54,108 bases of DNA, taken from assembly GCA_047629355.1 (NCBI GenBank), contig JBLHWU010000005.1:1-54108 (forward strand), read 5' to 3'. Position 1 is the first letter of the stretch. Every line of letters starts with the position of its first letter. Below the pieces are notes generated by a model. The model was not told where the DNA came from. It did no database searches and saw only the letters and a list, made by a program, of their open reading frames with translations. The position numbers and the translations under genes are program-made. Below are positions 1-8,659 of the stretch, in pieces. Origin of the DNA: CAYUNA01 sp047629355 (lineage in GTDB: Bacteria > Bacteroidota > Bacteroidia > Chitinophagales > Saprospiraceae).

Positions 1-37
1 AAAAAGATAGGCTACTCCGAATTTAAACTAAAAAAAC

Positions 38-299
38 TTGGTAGTGTAACAAATGTGCACCACCATTTATTGAAAAAGTGATTTATTACCGTGTAAACGA
101 AGGTTCTTTTAAGTTTGAGCAGCAAGAAAATCGTAAGATTTTCGAACTTCAAAAAACACCGTGCGCGTTGCCTACGGCAACGCGGGAGGGGTATTAAGGG
201 ACAAAAACGATTTTTGCAAAATCGTTTTTGTCCCTTAAAAATCCCTTTGATAAACAAAAGCACCTAAGCTGTAAAAGTGCACATTTGTGGCACTACCAA
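38..299 (-). repeat. Two-hairpin interspersed element, copy 1, bounded by inverted repeats
   Basis: The core at about 115-255 is a minus-strand copy of the window's interspersed element. It has a long hairpin beginning AAGGGACAAAAACGATTTT at about 194-238 and a GC-rich hairpin GCGCGTTGCC/GGCAACGCG at 162-183, followed by a tail resembling GAAGTTCGAAAATCTTACG. The whole is framed by a 23-nt inverted repeat, TTGGTAGTGTAACAAATGTG at 38-60 and its near complement at 277-299, with two mismatches. This framing was not seen at the other copies. An open frame of 83 codons across it is an artefact of the repeat, because the same frame recurs in the greA-proximal copy. Confidence 0.8.
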
Positions 300-534
300 A
301 AACTTGAACATAGAGTGATAGGAAAATAACGGAAAAAGATACTTTTTAGATGTTCGATTAATTGTGCCCAGGTACTTACGTCGGAAGAAAAAATAAAAAA
401 AGTATTTTGACATTATTTTTCAAGAAGATTAAATTAAGGAATGCGAATTAAATGGCTAGAATTTTTGACTTGACTAATAAATATCGGAAGCAAATTGCTC
501 AAAATTAAGAAACTGTTTCTGAATATTTTAACCT
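300..534. other. Non-coding stretch
   Basis: This is AT-rich sequence between the repeat element and the terminator of the large surface protein gene. I see no gene, RNA or convincing promoter in it. Confidence 0.5.
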
Positions 535-571
535 AAAAAAGCGCAATGAGAACCAACTCACCGCGCTTTTA
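535..571 (-). terminator. Rho-independent terminator of the surface protein gene
   Basis: AAAAGCGC at 537-544 pairs with GCGCTTTT at 563-570, with an inner TGAG/CTCA stem. It is flanked by A and T runs. It lies about 30 nt past the stop codon of the minus-strand gene that ends at 601. Confidence 0.8.
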
Positions 572-600
572 TTATAAATAACTGTTTCTTTTCATTTCAA

Positions 601-3600
601 TTATTCCACCAACATTCGCCGCGTTTCTCTCCAATCGCCACTTTCCAATTGATAAAATAAAACACCCGTTGCTAGGAAATCAGCTTTTTGCAAAATGATT
701 TGGTGATATCCTGCATCCAAGTTTTCAGTAATTACTTTTACCACTTTTCCAGTGACCTCGAAAATGGTCAAAGTCGTCGGATTTGCTTCCGCAATTTCAA
801 AGCCAATCGTGGTTTGTTCTCGGAATGGGTTTGGTGTATTTTGGTACAGCACAAAACCATTTTCCAACGACTCCGTAAACTGTAATTCAATATCCAACAA
901 TTCCACTTCCCTACCATCCGTTGACCGATAAGCTTCGGCAGCCGTATAGTCAGAACCAATGCTCAAAAGGTCACTCAATCGTCCATCTTTCAAGGCAGTG
1001 ATTTCCAATTCAAACACATTTTGACTGGTTTTTAAATCAATCGCTTGACTCACATTCCAGCTATTTGTTAATACGCCTTCTGACATTTTCGCAAAACCAA
1101 AATGCTTGTTTTCAACCAATTGATTGTCACTTACACCATTGATTTGAATTGCATTTTTATCAAAATTCAAACTAAATTGAAAGCCTAAAAGTGATTGATT
1201 GTCAACAGCTTGCACTGGAATACTGTATATTTGACCTGCTTTTAAATTCAAGTCTGCTGTTTTCAATTTCAACATTCCTGTAAAGCTACGGTCGTCAGTA
1301 CTTAACAAACCATTTGTGGAAGCATTGCCATTGATATCACCGATTTTGACTGCAATAAAATTAGCAGATATTTCATCTTCTACTAAATTGTTATAATCAA
1401 TAACTTCTGGGAAATTTTCTGCCCAAGGATTGTTTGGATTTGGAAATTCATAAGTCGCATCCACAAATCGCCATGCTGAATTGTTATTAAAATCATCGCT
1501 GATGTACAAGATTAATTTTCGCAATTCTACCAAATCTAAAGTCGTAATGGTCTGTGAATTATTCGCATCTGCTGCAATCATTTTATACGGAGAATCCAAG
1601 GCTGCAATATTCAAAATGTGTCGACTAATCTTCACCAAATCAAAGGTCGAAACGCCGTTCAATGGTTCGTCATTTTTGGATGGTGTAACGGTGTAATCAC
1701 CACCATTTTCCATATTTTCAAAAATAAATTGACCGTCAAAATCTGTCATTTGCGTGGTATTCATAGAGCCATTGACTTCCACCGTGCTGTTTTCCAGCAT
1801 TGAACCTTGAGTCGTACTAATTGAACCCGAAATTAATGGATCGTCATCACAGGTCCATTGGTTATCCTGAACAATGATGAAAGTCTCACAAATACCTTGA
1901 TTTCCAGCTTCATCAGTTACATAAATATTGATGACGATTTCTGTAAACAAATCAACTTGGTAGCATTCGTAGGTTTCGCTGGTAAAGGTTGTATCGGTTG
2001 AAAATGAAAATGTCAAGTCCCCTTCGCAATTATCGTAGCTACCCGCGTCGAAGTCAGATGCCCAGACCGTAACCATGGCATTTGAATTTATTTCGATAAC
2101 AATTCCATCTTCACAATACGCGGTCGGTGATTTGCAATCTTTAATGCAAACTTCAACTGTTTTAACTGCCATATTTCCGCAACCGTCTTCTACTGTGAAG
2201 GTTACATCGTGACAACCAACTGGCAGATTTTTTTCAAATAAACCAGTACCAGTCAAATCGATTGTATCATTTTGGAAATAATCTACTTCATAAAATGCCA
2301 CCAAACCATTGGTGCAATTGTCATCTAAAGTATAAATAATTTCCGCGATACCAGTTAAACAATCTTCGTCAATAGAACAGAATTCATACTCATCTTCGAT
2401 ATCAATCGTCGGTGCAACACCGTCCGTGATTTTGATAATTTGTTGATAGCTATAATGACCATAATTGCCGTAATCAGTATTAAACAAAACAAATCCATCT
2501 TCTACTGTTCCCAAAACAATCGCCGTTTCTTCATCATCAAAAGTACACCAGTTGATGATTTCATAAGTTCTCACAATCTTAAAACACGCACTATCATCAG
2601 AAATCGCGAATAATTGGTCGCTGTAAGAAGTTGCAAACAAGTCGCAACCTGCATTTAAAACTTCAACGTCTTGTGCATCGTAATCCTCGCCACAGTCTCC
2701 GTAATAATTAGGTGGGAAAACGATTTCCCAGCTATGTAAAGGCACAACCGAAATAATTTGCTGACAAAGACTAGAAGTATTTCCGTCAGAATCAATCGCT
2801 TGAAAAGTTCGAATAATTGCTCCTTCTCCGCAGTTATCAACTGAACTAATCACTGGAAAATAGTTTAGAAAAGCATTACAATTATCGGCAAATGTGGCCT
2901 CCCCATATAAATTATCCATAAAAGTATGGTCCGCTAATTCTGAATCAACAGGTACTTCTTTGCAGTCAATTTGCACATTTGGTGGTGCGATACAGGTTGG
3001 GTCAATTTTATCATTTATGTTTACTTCAACCATACAATCGTTGCTGTTTCCATTACAATCATACACCCGCAAGACCACCATTTCAGTATCGTCCAAACAA
3101 GTAAAGAGGATTGATGATGCAAAAGTAAAATCAGGCTGATTCATTCGTTTTACTTCAAAATCACAAACACCACAATTATCATGACTACCATCGTCAAAAG
3201 TTTCTGCAAAAACTTCTGCTTCTCCCAAATTGGTTAGATTAACATCTGTAATTTCATCACAAACGGGCGTTGGTGGCGTCAAATCTGCTACTGTAAAGGG
3301 AATATTCAATTCTGATATATTGCCACAATCATCAATCGCTTCAATGGTAAAAATATGCACACCTATAGATAATCCTGGCGATGGAATATTTCCACCTTCC
3401 GCACCATCGACACCATTGGTATAAACTAATTCACCAATTGACGTAAAAATGCGAATTTCAAAACCGCTACAATCATCTGTAACCGTTGGCGGCTCGACAA
3501 AATCAGTGGATTTACACTGATTAAAAGAACTGCCCTCATTTCCGGCATTCAACGTTTGCGGAAGCGCAATAATTACTGGCGGCGTGGAATCTAATACTTT

Positions 3601-4758
3601 AATAATCTGTTCGTTATCTTCCCCTTCATTATCTGGAGTCGTGATAATTTCACCAGAACACCAACTTAAAACTGTCCAACTTCGCACGATTTTCAAACCA
3701 CTACAAGTCGTTAAAGTATCATCTGAATAGTTGTAATTAAATGGACAATAAATGCCACTAATTCCTTCTGGAAGACCGCTACCTGTTGTTGACAAAGAGT
3801 TGGTTAATTCAGTTGGATTTGTGATGTTAGGGAAGTTAGCGTAATCATTGCAATCCAAAATAATATCAGATGGAAAATCAACGACATTTGGGCTAATCAG
3901 TACCAAATTTTGTTGGCAAATATCTGATTGGTTGCCATGAATATCCGTTGCAATCCAACTTTTCACAATAGAAACGCCATTAGTACAAATGTCATCATTA
4001 TTGACTACTTCATCTACCAAAATAACGCTCGCTATGCCGCAATTATCCGTTGCCAAAGGTGGAGGAAAATTGCTAATATCAATGTCGCAAAGAATTTCAG
4101 ATGGCGTAGTAGAACAAGTGATAAATGGCGATAATTTGTCTTCAACGGTAATCTCAGTCCAGCAAGAATTACTGTTACAAAAGCTCGTCACCTTGCCCGT
4201 TAAAGACTCACCAACATTCGCACAACTGACCGTATTTCCATAAGAAATACCCGCTCCGTTAGTAATATTGACTATATAATTATCATTATTGGCATCAATT
4301 CCCGTCAGCAACATCATCGGCGTGACGATACTTAGCCCATTGGAAAATTGAGACAAACTGACTTGCACCAAATCATCACACGAAAGCGTCGTATTTTGTA
4401 AGCGCACCTCAAATTCATCGGTCCCCATCAATCCACCATTATCCGTTTCCGTTACGGTCAATAAATATGGGCCACTTCCAGCTGAAGCCGTCCATTCTAC
4501 CGTTGCTGTTGCAGCAGTTGAATTGGTTAAAATACCACCACTGCTCAGCGTCCATTGATAGGTATTGCCAGCGGTAAAAGGAGTCGCATAATCGACGGTT
4601 GCATCAGGACAAACAACGCTCAAACCATCAATTTCAGGCATGGGCATTACATTATTGGCAACAGTGATTTGGATAGTAAAAAACATAAATAAAACAACAC
4701 TCAGCAACGAGCATTGAGCCCTTCCAGTGGAAGGAGTTCTAATAACTTTGTAATTCAT
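601..4758 (-). CDS. T9SS type A sorting domain protein with HYR-like, dockerin-like and cohesin-like modules
   Basis: A 1385-residue secreted surface protein. The ATG start is followed by a signal peptide at residues 1-35 (hydrophobic LLSVVLFMFF). Residues 40-115 look PKD-like. Then come at least six HYR-like modules with the recurring pattern D-x-x-x-P plus cysteines (DKLSPFITC, DSTPPVI, DLTPPTPVC, DKIDPTC, DGVAPTI, DCKSPTAYC). Around residues 1034-1083 two calcium-loop-like helices (GVSTFDLVKISRHIL and DANNSQTITTLDLVELRKLI) resemble a dockerin. Residues 1190-1280 resemble a cohesin-like sandwich. The C-terminus from about 1303 is a clear T9SS type A signal (YQNTPNPFREQTTIGF, then FEVTGKVVK and LATGVLFYQL). 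The protein is expected to be exported by T9SS and anchored or released at the surface. Its ligand is unknown; adhesion or polymer binding is inferred. Confidence 0.93.
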   Translation of the reverse strand: MNYKVIRTPSTGRAQCSLLSVVLFMFFTIQITVANNVMPMPEIDGLSVVCPDATVDYATPFTAGNTYQWTLSSGGILTNSTAATATVEWTASAGSGPYLLTVTETDNGGLMGTDEFEVRLQNTTLSCDDLVQVSLSQFSNGLSIVTPMMLLTGIDANNDNYIVNITNGAGISYGNTVSCANVGESLTGKVTSFCNSNSCWTEITVEDKLSPFITCSTTPSEILCDIDISNFPPPLATDNCGIASVILVDEVVNNDDICTNGVSIVKSWIATDIHGNQSDICQQNLVLISPNVVDFPSDIILDCNDYANFPNITNPTELTNSLSTTGSGLPEGISGIYCPFNYNYSDDTLTTCSGLKIVRSWTVLSWCSGEIITTPDNEGEDNEQIIKVLDSTPPVIIALPQTLNAGNEGSSFNQCKSTDFVEPPTVTDDCSGFEIRIFTSIGELVYTNGVDGAEGGNIPSPGLSIGVHIFTIEAIDDCGNISELNIPFTVADLTPPTPVCDEITDVNLTNLGEAEVFAETFDDGSHDNCGVCDFEVKRMNQPDFTFASSILFTCLDDTEMVVLRVYDCNGNSNDCMVEVNINDKIDPTCIAPPNVQIDCKEVPVDSELADHTFMDNLYGEATFADNCNAFLNYFPVISSVDNCGEGAIIRTFQAIDSDGNTSSLCQQIISVVPLHSWEIVFPPNYYGDCGEDYDAQDVEVLNAGCDLFATSYSDQLFAISDDSACFKIVRTYEIINWCTFDDEETAIVLGTVEDGFVLFNTDYGNYGHYSYQQIIKITDGVAPTIDIEDEYEFCSIDEDCLTGIAEIIYTLDDNCTNGLVAFYEVDYFQNDTIDLTGTGLFEKNLPVGCHDVTFTVEDGCGNMAVKTVEVCIKDCKSPTAYCEDGIVIEINSNAMVTVWASDFDAGSYDNCEGDLTFSFSTDTTFTSETYECYQVDLFTEIVINIYVTDEAGNQGICETFIIVQDNQWTCDDDPLISGSISTTQGSMLENSTVEVNGSMNTTQMTDFDGQFIFENMENGGDYTVTPSKNDEPLNGVSTFDLVKISRHILNIAALDSPYKMIAADANNSQTITTLDLVELRKLILYISDDFNNNSAWRFVDATYEFPNPNNPWAENFPEVIDYNNLVEDEISANFIAVKIGDINGNASTNGLLSTDDRSFTGMLKLKTADLNLKAGQIYSIPVQAVDNQSLLGFQFSLNFDKNAIQINGVSDNQLVENKHFGFAKMSEGVLTNSWNVSQAIDLKTSQNVFELEITALKDGRLSDLLSIGSDYTAAEAYRSTDGREVELLDIELQFTESLENGFVLYQNTPNPFREQTTIGFEIAEANPTTLTIFEVTGKVVKVITENLDAGYHQIILQKADFLATGVLFYQLESGDWRETRRMLVE

Positions 4759-5677
4759 GGGAATCGGTAATTTTTAGTTAAAGATACAGGCTCGGTTACC
4801 CTGTATTTCAATCCATGATTTAAAATAAATGTGTAGTTGTCTAATGATAAATGATGAATTACAAATGCTAAACAGGCAAAATAAAACTTAGTTATTCAAT
4901 TCATAATCAACATGATACAAATAATACAAATGTTGCTTATCACAAATTCATCATTTTTTATTTATCATTCATCATTGACAAAACATGTAGTTGTAGCTCT
5001 TTTCTTGAAATCAAAACGATGTTTCTTGTAGTAACTTTTTGAACCCGACCATCCCTTTAAAATTGGGAAATTTTAATGTTTTTTTTCTTGAGACTTTAAA
5101 AAATAAGAGACTGGAAATAGTTTCTTTTAGGACGGTAGACTTTAGTCTACCAAATCTTAATATCAAAAATTGCAATGAAAAATAATTCATCAAAATATTA
5201 GGTATAAGACTAAGTAACGGTAAAAAAAATAGCCATTTATTTTGCCTAAATCTTCAACTGCATACTTTCCATTGTCAATTTAGGGCTTTAGAAAATAATA
5301 ACCTAAGCATTCTAACTCGTCCTTTTTCCTTTTAAGAAATCTAAAAAAAGTCTCAAGTAACTAGTTATGCTCACTTTTTTTAAATTACCTCGTTATTATG
5401 CGCAGTTTGTTAATTTCTAAACCCCTTAAAAAAAGGTTTTCTCATAATATATAGTATTCTTCTTTTATCCCTGATTACAAATTATAAAATAAAACATTAT
5501 AAAAATAGTTTAATTTAAAAACCTGTAATACTGTGTGTTACCTACTATATTTCAAAAATGAATCCAAAAAAAATAATATATGTACCATATTTGGGTTAAT
5601 TTTAACATGTATTTTTTTTACTATATTTTAAACGCTGACAACGTGACAGAAAGAAAAATAAGCAGTCGATTAAATAT
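4759..5677. other. Long AT-rich intergenic region with palindromes
   Basis: No gene is supported; a 60-codon minus-strand frame at 5011-5193 lacks any family resemblance. The region holds an inverted repeat built from AATGATAAATGATGAATT at 4843-4860 and its diverged complement near 4945-4977. A perfect palindrome GGTAGACTTTAGTCTACC lies at 5134-5151. A relative of the first word recurs near 38290-38330. Confidence 0.55.
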
Positions 5678-7060
5678 TTATTTATTTTTAATTAAAAATT
5701 TAGAGTTAGTAGTCAATGCATCTTTTTTAACTAAAGTCATCAACCCGTAAACTGCAAAGCAAGTAATCGTCCCCAATAAATTAGCAGAAAACAAATCACC
5801 ATATTTCCCATCAAATAAGGTCAATTGCGCCGGCCAACAACCCATCGCGAGACATCCACCAAACAGCATTCCTGTCACAACAACTAAGACAAAAGTAATC
5901 TTCGGTACTTCTTTATTCCAAAATAAAAATATCGGTGCCAAGCCAATTACCATGGTCCCACTTATCGTGGTAGCGGATAAAATTTCTGCATTAAAAAATA
6001 TAGGAATCGTTCCCAAAACAGTCAAAATCACCATTGCCCAACGTCCTTTAGAAATGCTAATGTTTTCTTTTTTACCTAAATCAACGACTGCCAATTTTGA
6101 AAAGGAAGCAAAGGCAGAGTCCAATGTCGAAGCCGCTGAGGTCACCATTATAAAGTTCATCATCAACATCATCGCTACGCCGAACGCCTGACTCACCCCC
6201 ACTGCCGCCTGTCCTTCCATACCTTGAAATTGCGCATAAATTCCCACAAAACTAAAGAGTAAAATGCAAACCCCACCAATCCAAGTCGCCCAAAAAAAGC
6301 TTTTCAAGGTCGTCTTTGGCGTCCCAATAAATCCTCTATCCGTCAAAACAGGGTCGTGAAACGGATAGCTAAAAACTTGTATCAACGCCACAAATGCGAG
6401 ATTCAAACCACCTGCTAACGTCCATTCCCCCGATGCGACAAATTTGCCAATATCGCCGCCTTCTTTTGGTATTAAAACCCCCAAGATGATGAATAACAAT
6501 AAGCCAAATAGGACCATTTGAATCAAATCCGTCAGTAAGGAACTTTGTAATCCACCCTTAATCGAATACGCTAACGTCAGTCCTGTAAACACCAAAATTG
6601 CCGTAAAATAAGAAATCGAACCAGCGTGTCCAAAGTACGACCCAATCACCATCGTATTCGACCAGACTTCATTAAATAACCGAAATCCAATCAACAAGGA
6701 GAACAACATCACCGCCTCGCGCCCAAATCGCTTCTGCAAAAAATGATGAATACTCAAAAATCCGCCCTTTACCCGCATCTGATAAATTATCCAACCTGCC
6801 ACCAAAAATGACAGATAATACAAGGCATAAGCCACGCCTCCGACGAAGCCAAAGGATAGCCCCAGATTTGCTGCATTTGTGATAGATTTCGCGAAAACCC
6901 ACGAAATGACCAAGCTACTCGTGAGTAACCAAAAACCAGGTTTTTTATCGCTTTTCGTTGCTTTAAAAAACTCGTCTTTCGTCTTCGATAACGGCGCAAT
7001 AAGGAACAAGAGAAGACTCATTCCAATGATTAAAATCCACTGCCAAGTTTGTACGTCCAA
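5678..7060 (-). CDS. Sodium:solute symporter family protein
   Basis: A 460-residue multi-span membrane protein of the SSS (SLC5-like) family. About 12-13 hydrophobic segments are visible. The early part FFKATKSDKKPGFWLLTSSL, followed by SWVFAKSITNAANLG, matches the TM1-TM2 region of this family, and SIKGGLQSSLLTDLIQM is a characteristic SSS segment. It is expected to import a small solute using a sodium gradient across the inner membrane. It is the last gene after susC and susD on the same strand, 90 nt beyond susD, so it may take up what the SusCD pair delivers. The start is not an ATG: the frame opens with TTG at 7058-7060, and the first internal Met is residue 14, so the N-terminus is uncertain. 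The substrate cannot be read from the sequence. Confidence 0.85.
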   Translation of the reverse strand: MDVQTWQWILIIGMSLLLFLIAPLSKTKDEFFKATKSDKKPGFWLLTSSLVISWVFAKSITNAANLGLSFGFVGGVAYALYYLSFLVAGWIIYQMRVKGGFLSIHHFLQKRFGREAVMLFSLLIGFRLFNEVWSNTMVIGSYFGHAGSISYFTAILVFTGLTLAYSIKGGLQSSLLTDLIQMVLFGLLLFIILGVLIPKEGGDIGKFVASGEWTLAGGLNLAFVALIQVFSYPFHDPVLTDRGFIGTPKTTLKSFFWATWIGGVCILLFSFVGIYAQFQGMEGQAAVGVSQAFGVAMMLMMNFIMVTSAASTLDSAFASFSKLAVVDLGKKENISISKGRWAMVILTVLGTIPIFFNAEILSATTISGTMVIGLAPIFLFWNKEVPKITFVLVVVTGMLFGGCLAMGCWPAQLTLFDGKYGDLFSANLLGTITCFAVYGLMTLVKKDALTTNSKFLIKNK

Positions 7061-7069
7061 GATTTGATG

Positions 7070-7155
7070 ATTGATTCGATTATCTCAATTATTTCGATTA
7101 TTTCGATTGGCGGGATAATCGAGAAAATCCAGCCAATCGAGAAAATCAAATTAAT
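7070..7155. repeat. Palindromic spacer built from GATT/AATC words, susD-symporter gap
   Basis: The gap contains repeated GATTATTTCGATT words answered by GCCAATCGAGAAAATC. It gives an imperfect hairpin within the operon. The same vocabulary recurs at 37340-37385 and 51090-51166. Confidence 0.6.
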
Positions 7156-8587
7156 CCTGCCACCAAACAGGAAAATTCACGCTGTTGTCATCTGTTGCGC
7201 TCGCGGCGGCATTAAAATTTGTGCTATTCAAAGCCGCTTCATCCGTCGGATAAGGCAAGCGAACAGGTATCAAACCATCGTTCAGACTCGCGGCAATTGT
7301 CTTTAGTTGCGGGAAGCCGGTGCGTCGATATTCAATCCAACCTTCGTAACCGTTTGTGATATTGGACAGCCATTTTTGTGTTACAATTTGTTCAATTTTA
7401 TCAGCACCATTGTTGCCATACGCAGCATTACTCAAAGTCAGATAATCATCTGCCATGGACGTTTGCCAATATTCAAATGACTGAATGACACCCAACTCAT
7501 ACAACTCTTGGGCATTCGCTGAAATCAAGCCTTTTTCAGCAGCTTCTGCGAGTAAAAAATGAGTTTCCCAAGCCGTCAAATAATTGGCATCCAAATCGCC
7601 TGTATTGCTTCTAAAAATAGTGCCGCCTAATGAATAATCTGCTACTGAAATAGAAGTTACCGAAGCATCAGGACCATTCAAAAAACCTGCGTAAGCCGTT
7701 GGGTCATTGCCCGTTGGTTGAAAGAAAATAGCTTCGCGTGGGTCGTTCAAATTAGTCAAAATTCCCTCCATCGTTTCAGACATGATGAAGAGGTTAAAAT
7801 CCCCATCTCGAAGGTTCGCCATTCTAAAATTGTTAGGTTGAACGTTCGTGAAATTATAAATAGCATTGTCGGCATTTATTTTAATAAAATTACCATCATC
7901 AAATATTTTTTGCAAATCAACAGCAACATCTTGCTTAGCTGAAACACGCATCAATGATTTGATTTTCAATGAATTAGCAAATTTTATCCAATTCCCTAAA
8001 TTGCCATTGTAAAAAATATCACCATCCAAAGCAATCGCGCCGGTATAGCTTTCCATTGCTAAAATCGCTTTGTCCAAATTGTCCAAAATTCCGTTTTCCG
8101 CAAGGTAAATATCCTCCTGTGCATCGTACTCAGGTGTCACATTTCCTTTCTTTCCATTCAACGCATTGAAGTACGGAACGTCGCCATACATATCCGTCAA
8201 TGCAGCCGTCGTATACGCTTTCATCACCAAGGCTGGACCTTCATAAACTGCTGCCGCTATGTTTTCACGAGACTTGTCTATAATGATTTCGTTGTTCCGC
8301 AAATTAGTGTATAAAATCACCCACGGATTGCCGCCAAACTGTGGTTCAGTCAAACTATGTCGGTCAAATAAATTGAAATCTATCGCCGTCATGTATTGTC
8401 CCAAAAGGTCCCCTGCTACGTAGCCTTCATAGGACATTTGTTCGCCATAATCGAAGAGAATATTACGTAATAGAAGGCTTGGTTGCACGTCTACGGGTGC
8501 GTTGGGGTTGGTGTTGATATCCTCAAAATCCTTGGTACAGGAAGTGATGAAAAGTAATGTGAAAAATATATAAGTTATCTTATTCAT
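7151..8587 (-). CDS. SusD/RagB family nutrient-binding outer membrane lipoprotein
   Basis: A 478-residue lipoprotein of the SusD_2-like branch. The signal peptide ends in a lipobox with Cys17 (LLFITSC). The following TKDFEDINTNPNAPVDV is typical of the branch. The C-terminal part has the usual ITQKWLSNITNGYEGWIEYRRTGFP-type segment (near residues 410-440, around KWLSNITNGYEGWIEYRRTG). It forms the surface lid of a SusC channel, binding oligosaccharides, peptides or other nutrients. It lies 72 nt downstream of susC on the same strand, with a palindrome in the gap. No glycoside hydrolase or peptidase is adjacent, so the ligand remains open. Confidence 0.93.
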   Translation of the reverse strand: MNKITYIFFTLLFITSCTKDFEDINTNPNAPVDVQPSLLLRNILFDYGEQMSYEGYVAGDLLGQYMTAIDFNLFDRHSLTEPQFGGNPWVILYTNLRNNEIIIDKSRENIAAAVYEGPALVMKAYTTAALTDMYGDVPYFNALNGKKGNVTPEYDAQEDIYLAENGILDNLDKAILAMESYTGAIALDGDIFYNGNLGNWIKFANSLKIKSLMRVSAKQDVAVDLQKIFDDGNFIKINADNAIYNFTNVQPNNFRMANLRDGDFNLFIMSETMEGILTNLNDPREAIFFQPTGNDPTAYAGFLNGPDASVTSISVADYSLGGTIFRSNTGDLDANYLTAWETHFLLAEAAEKGLISANAQELYELGVIQSFEYWQTSMADDYLTLSNAAYGNNGADKIEQIVTQKWLSNITNGYEGWIEYRRTGFPQLKTIAASLNDGLIPVRLPYPTDEAALNSTNFNAAASATDDNSVNFPVWWQD

Positions 8588-8607
8588 TGTTGTTATTTTA
8601 AAATCGT

Positions 8608-8648
8608 GTTAAATCATGGTGATTTTAAAAATCACTATGATTTTTTTA
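8608..8648. repeat. Palindrome in the susC-susD gap
   Basis: AAATCATGGTGATTTT is followed directly by its near complement AAAATCACTATGATTT. This can form a stable hairpin in the transcript between susC and susD. A close relative with CCATGGTGATTTT arms lies at 21425-21459. Confidence 0.8.
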
Positions 8649-8659
8649 CAAAAAAATAC

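Noticed and set aside
12..263. 83-codon minus-strand frame at the left end
   Set aside because: It lies entirely within an interspersed element, and a similar frame occurs in the copy before greA. It reflects the repeat, not a gene.
5011..5193. 60-codon minus-strand frame in the 4.8-5.7 kb gap
   Set aside because: Low complexity, without homology or expression signals.
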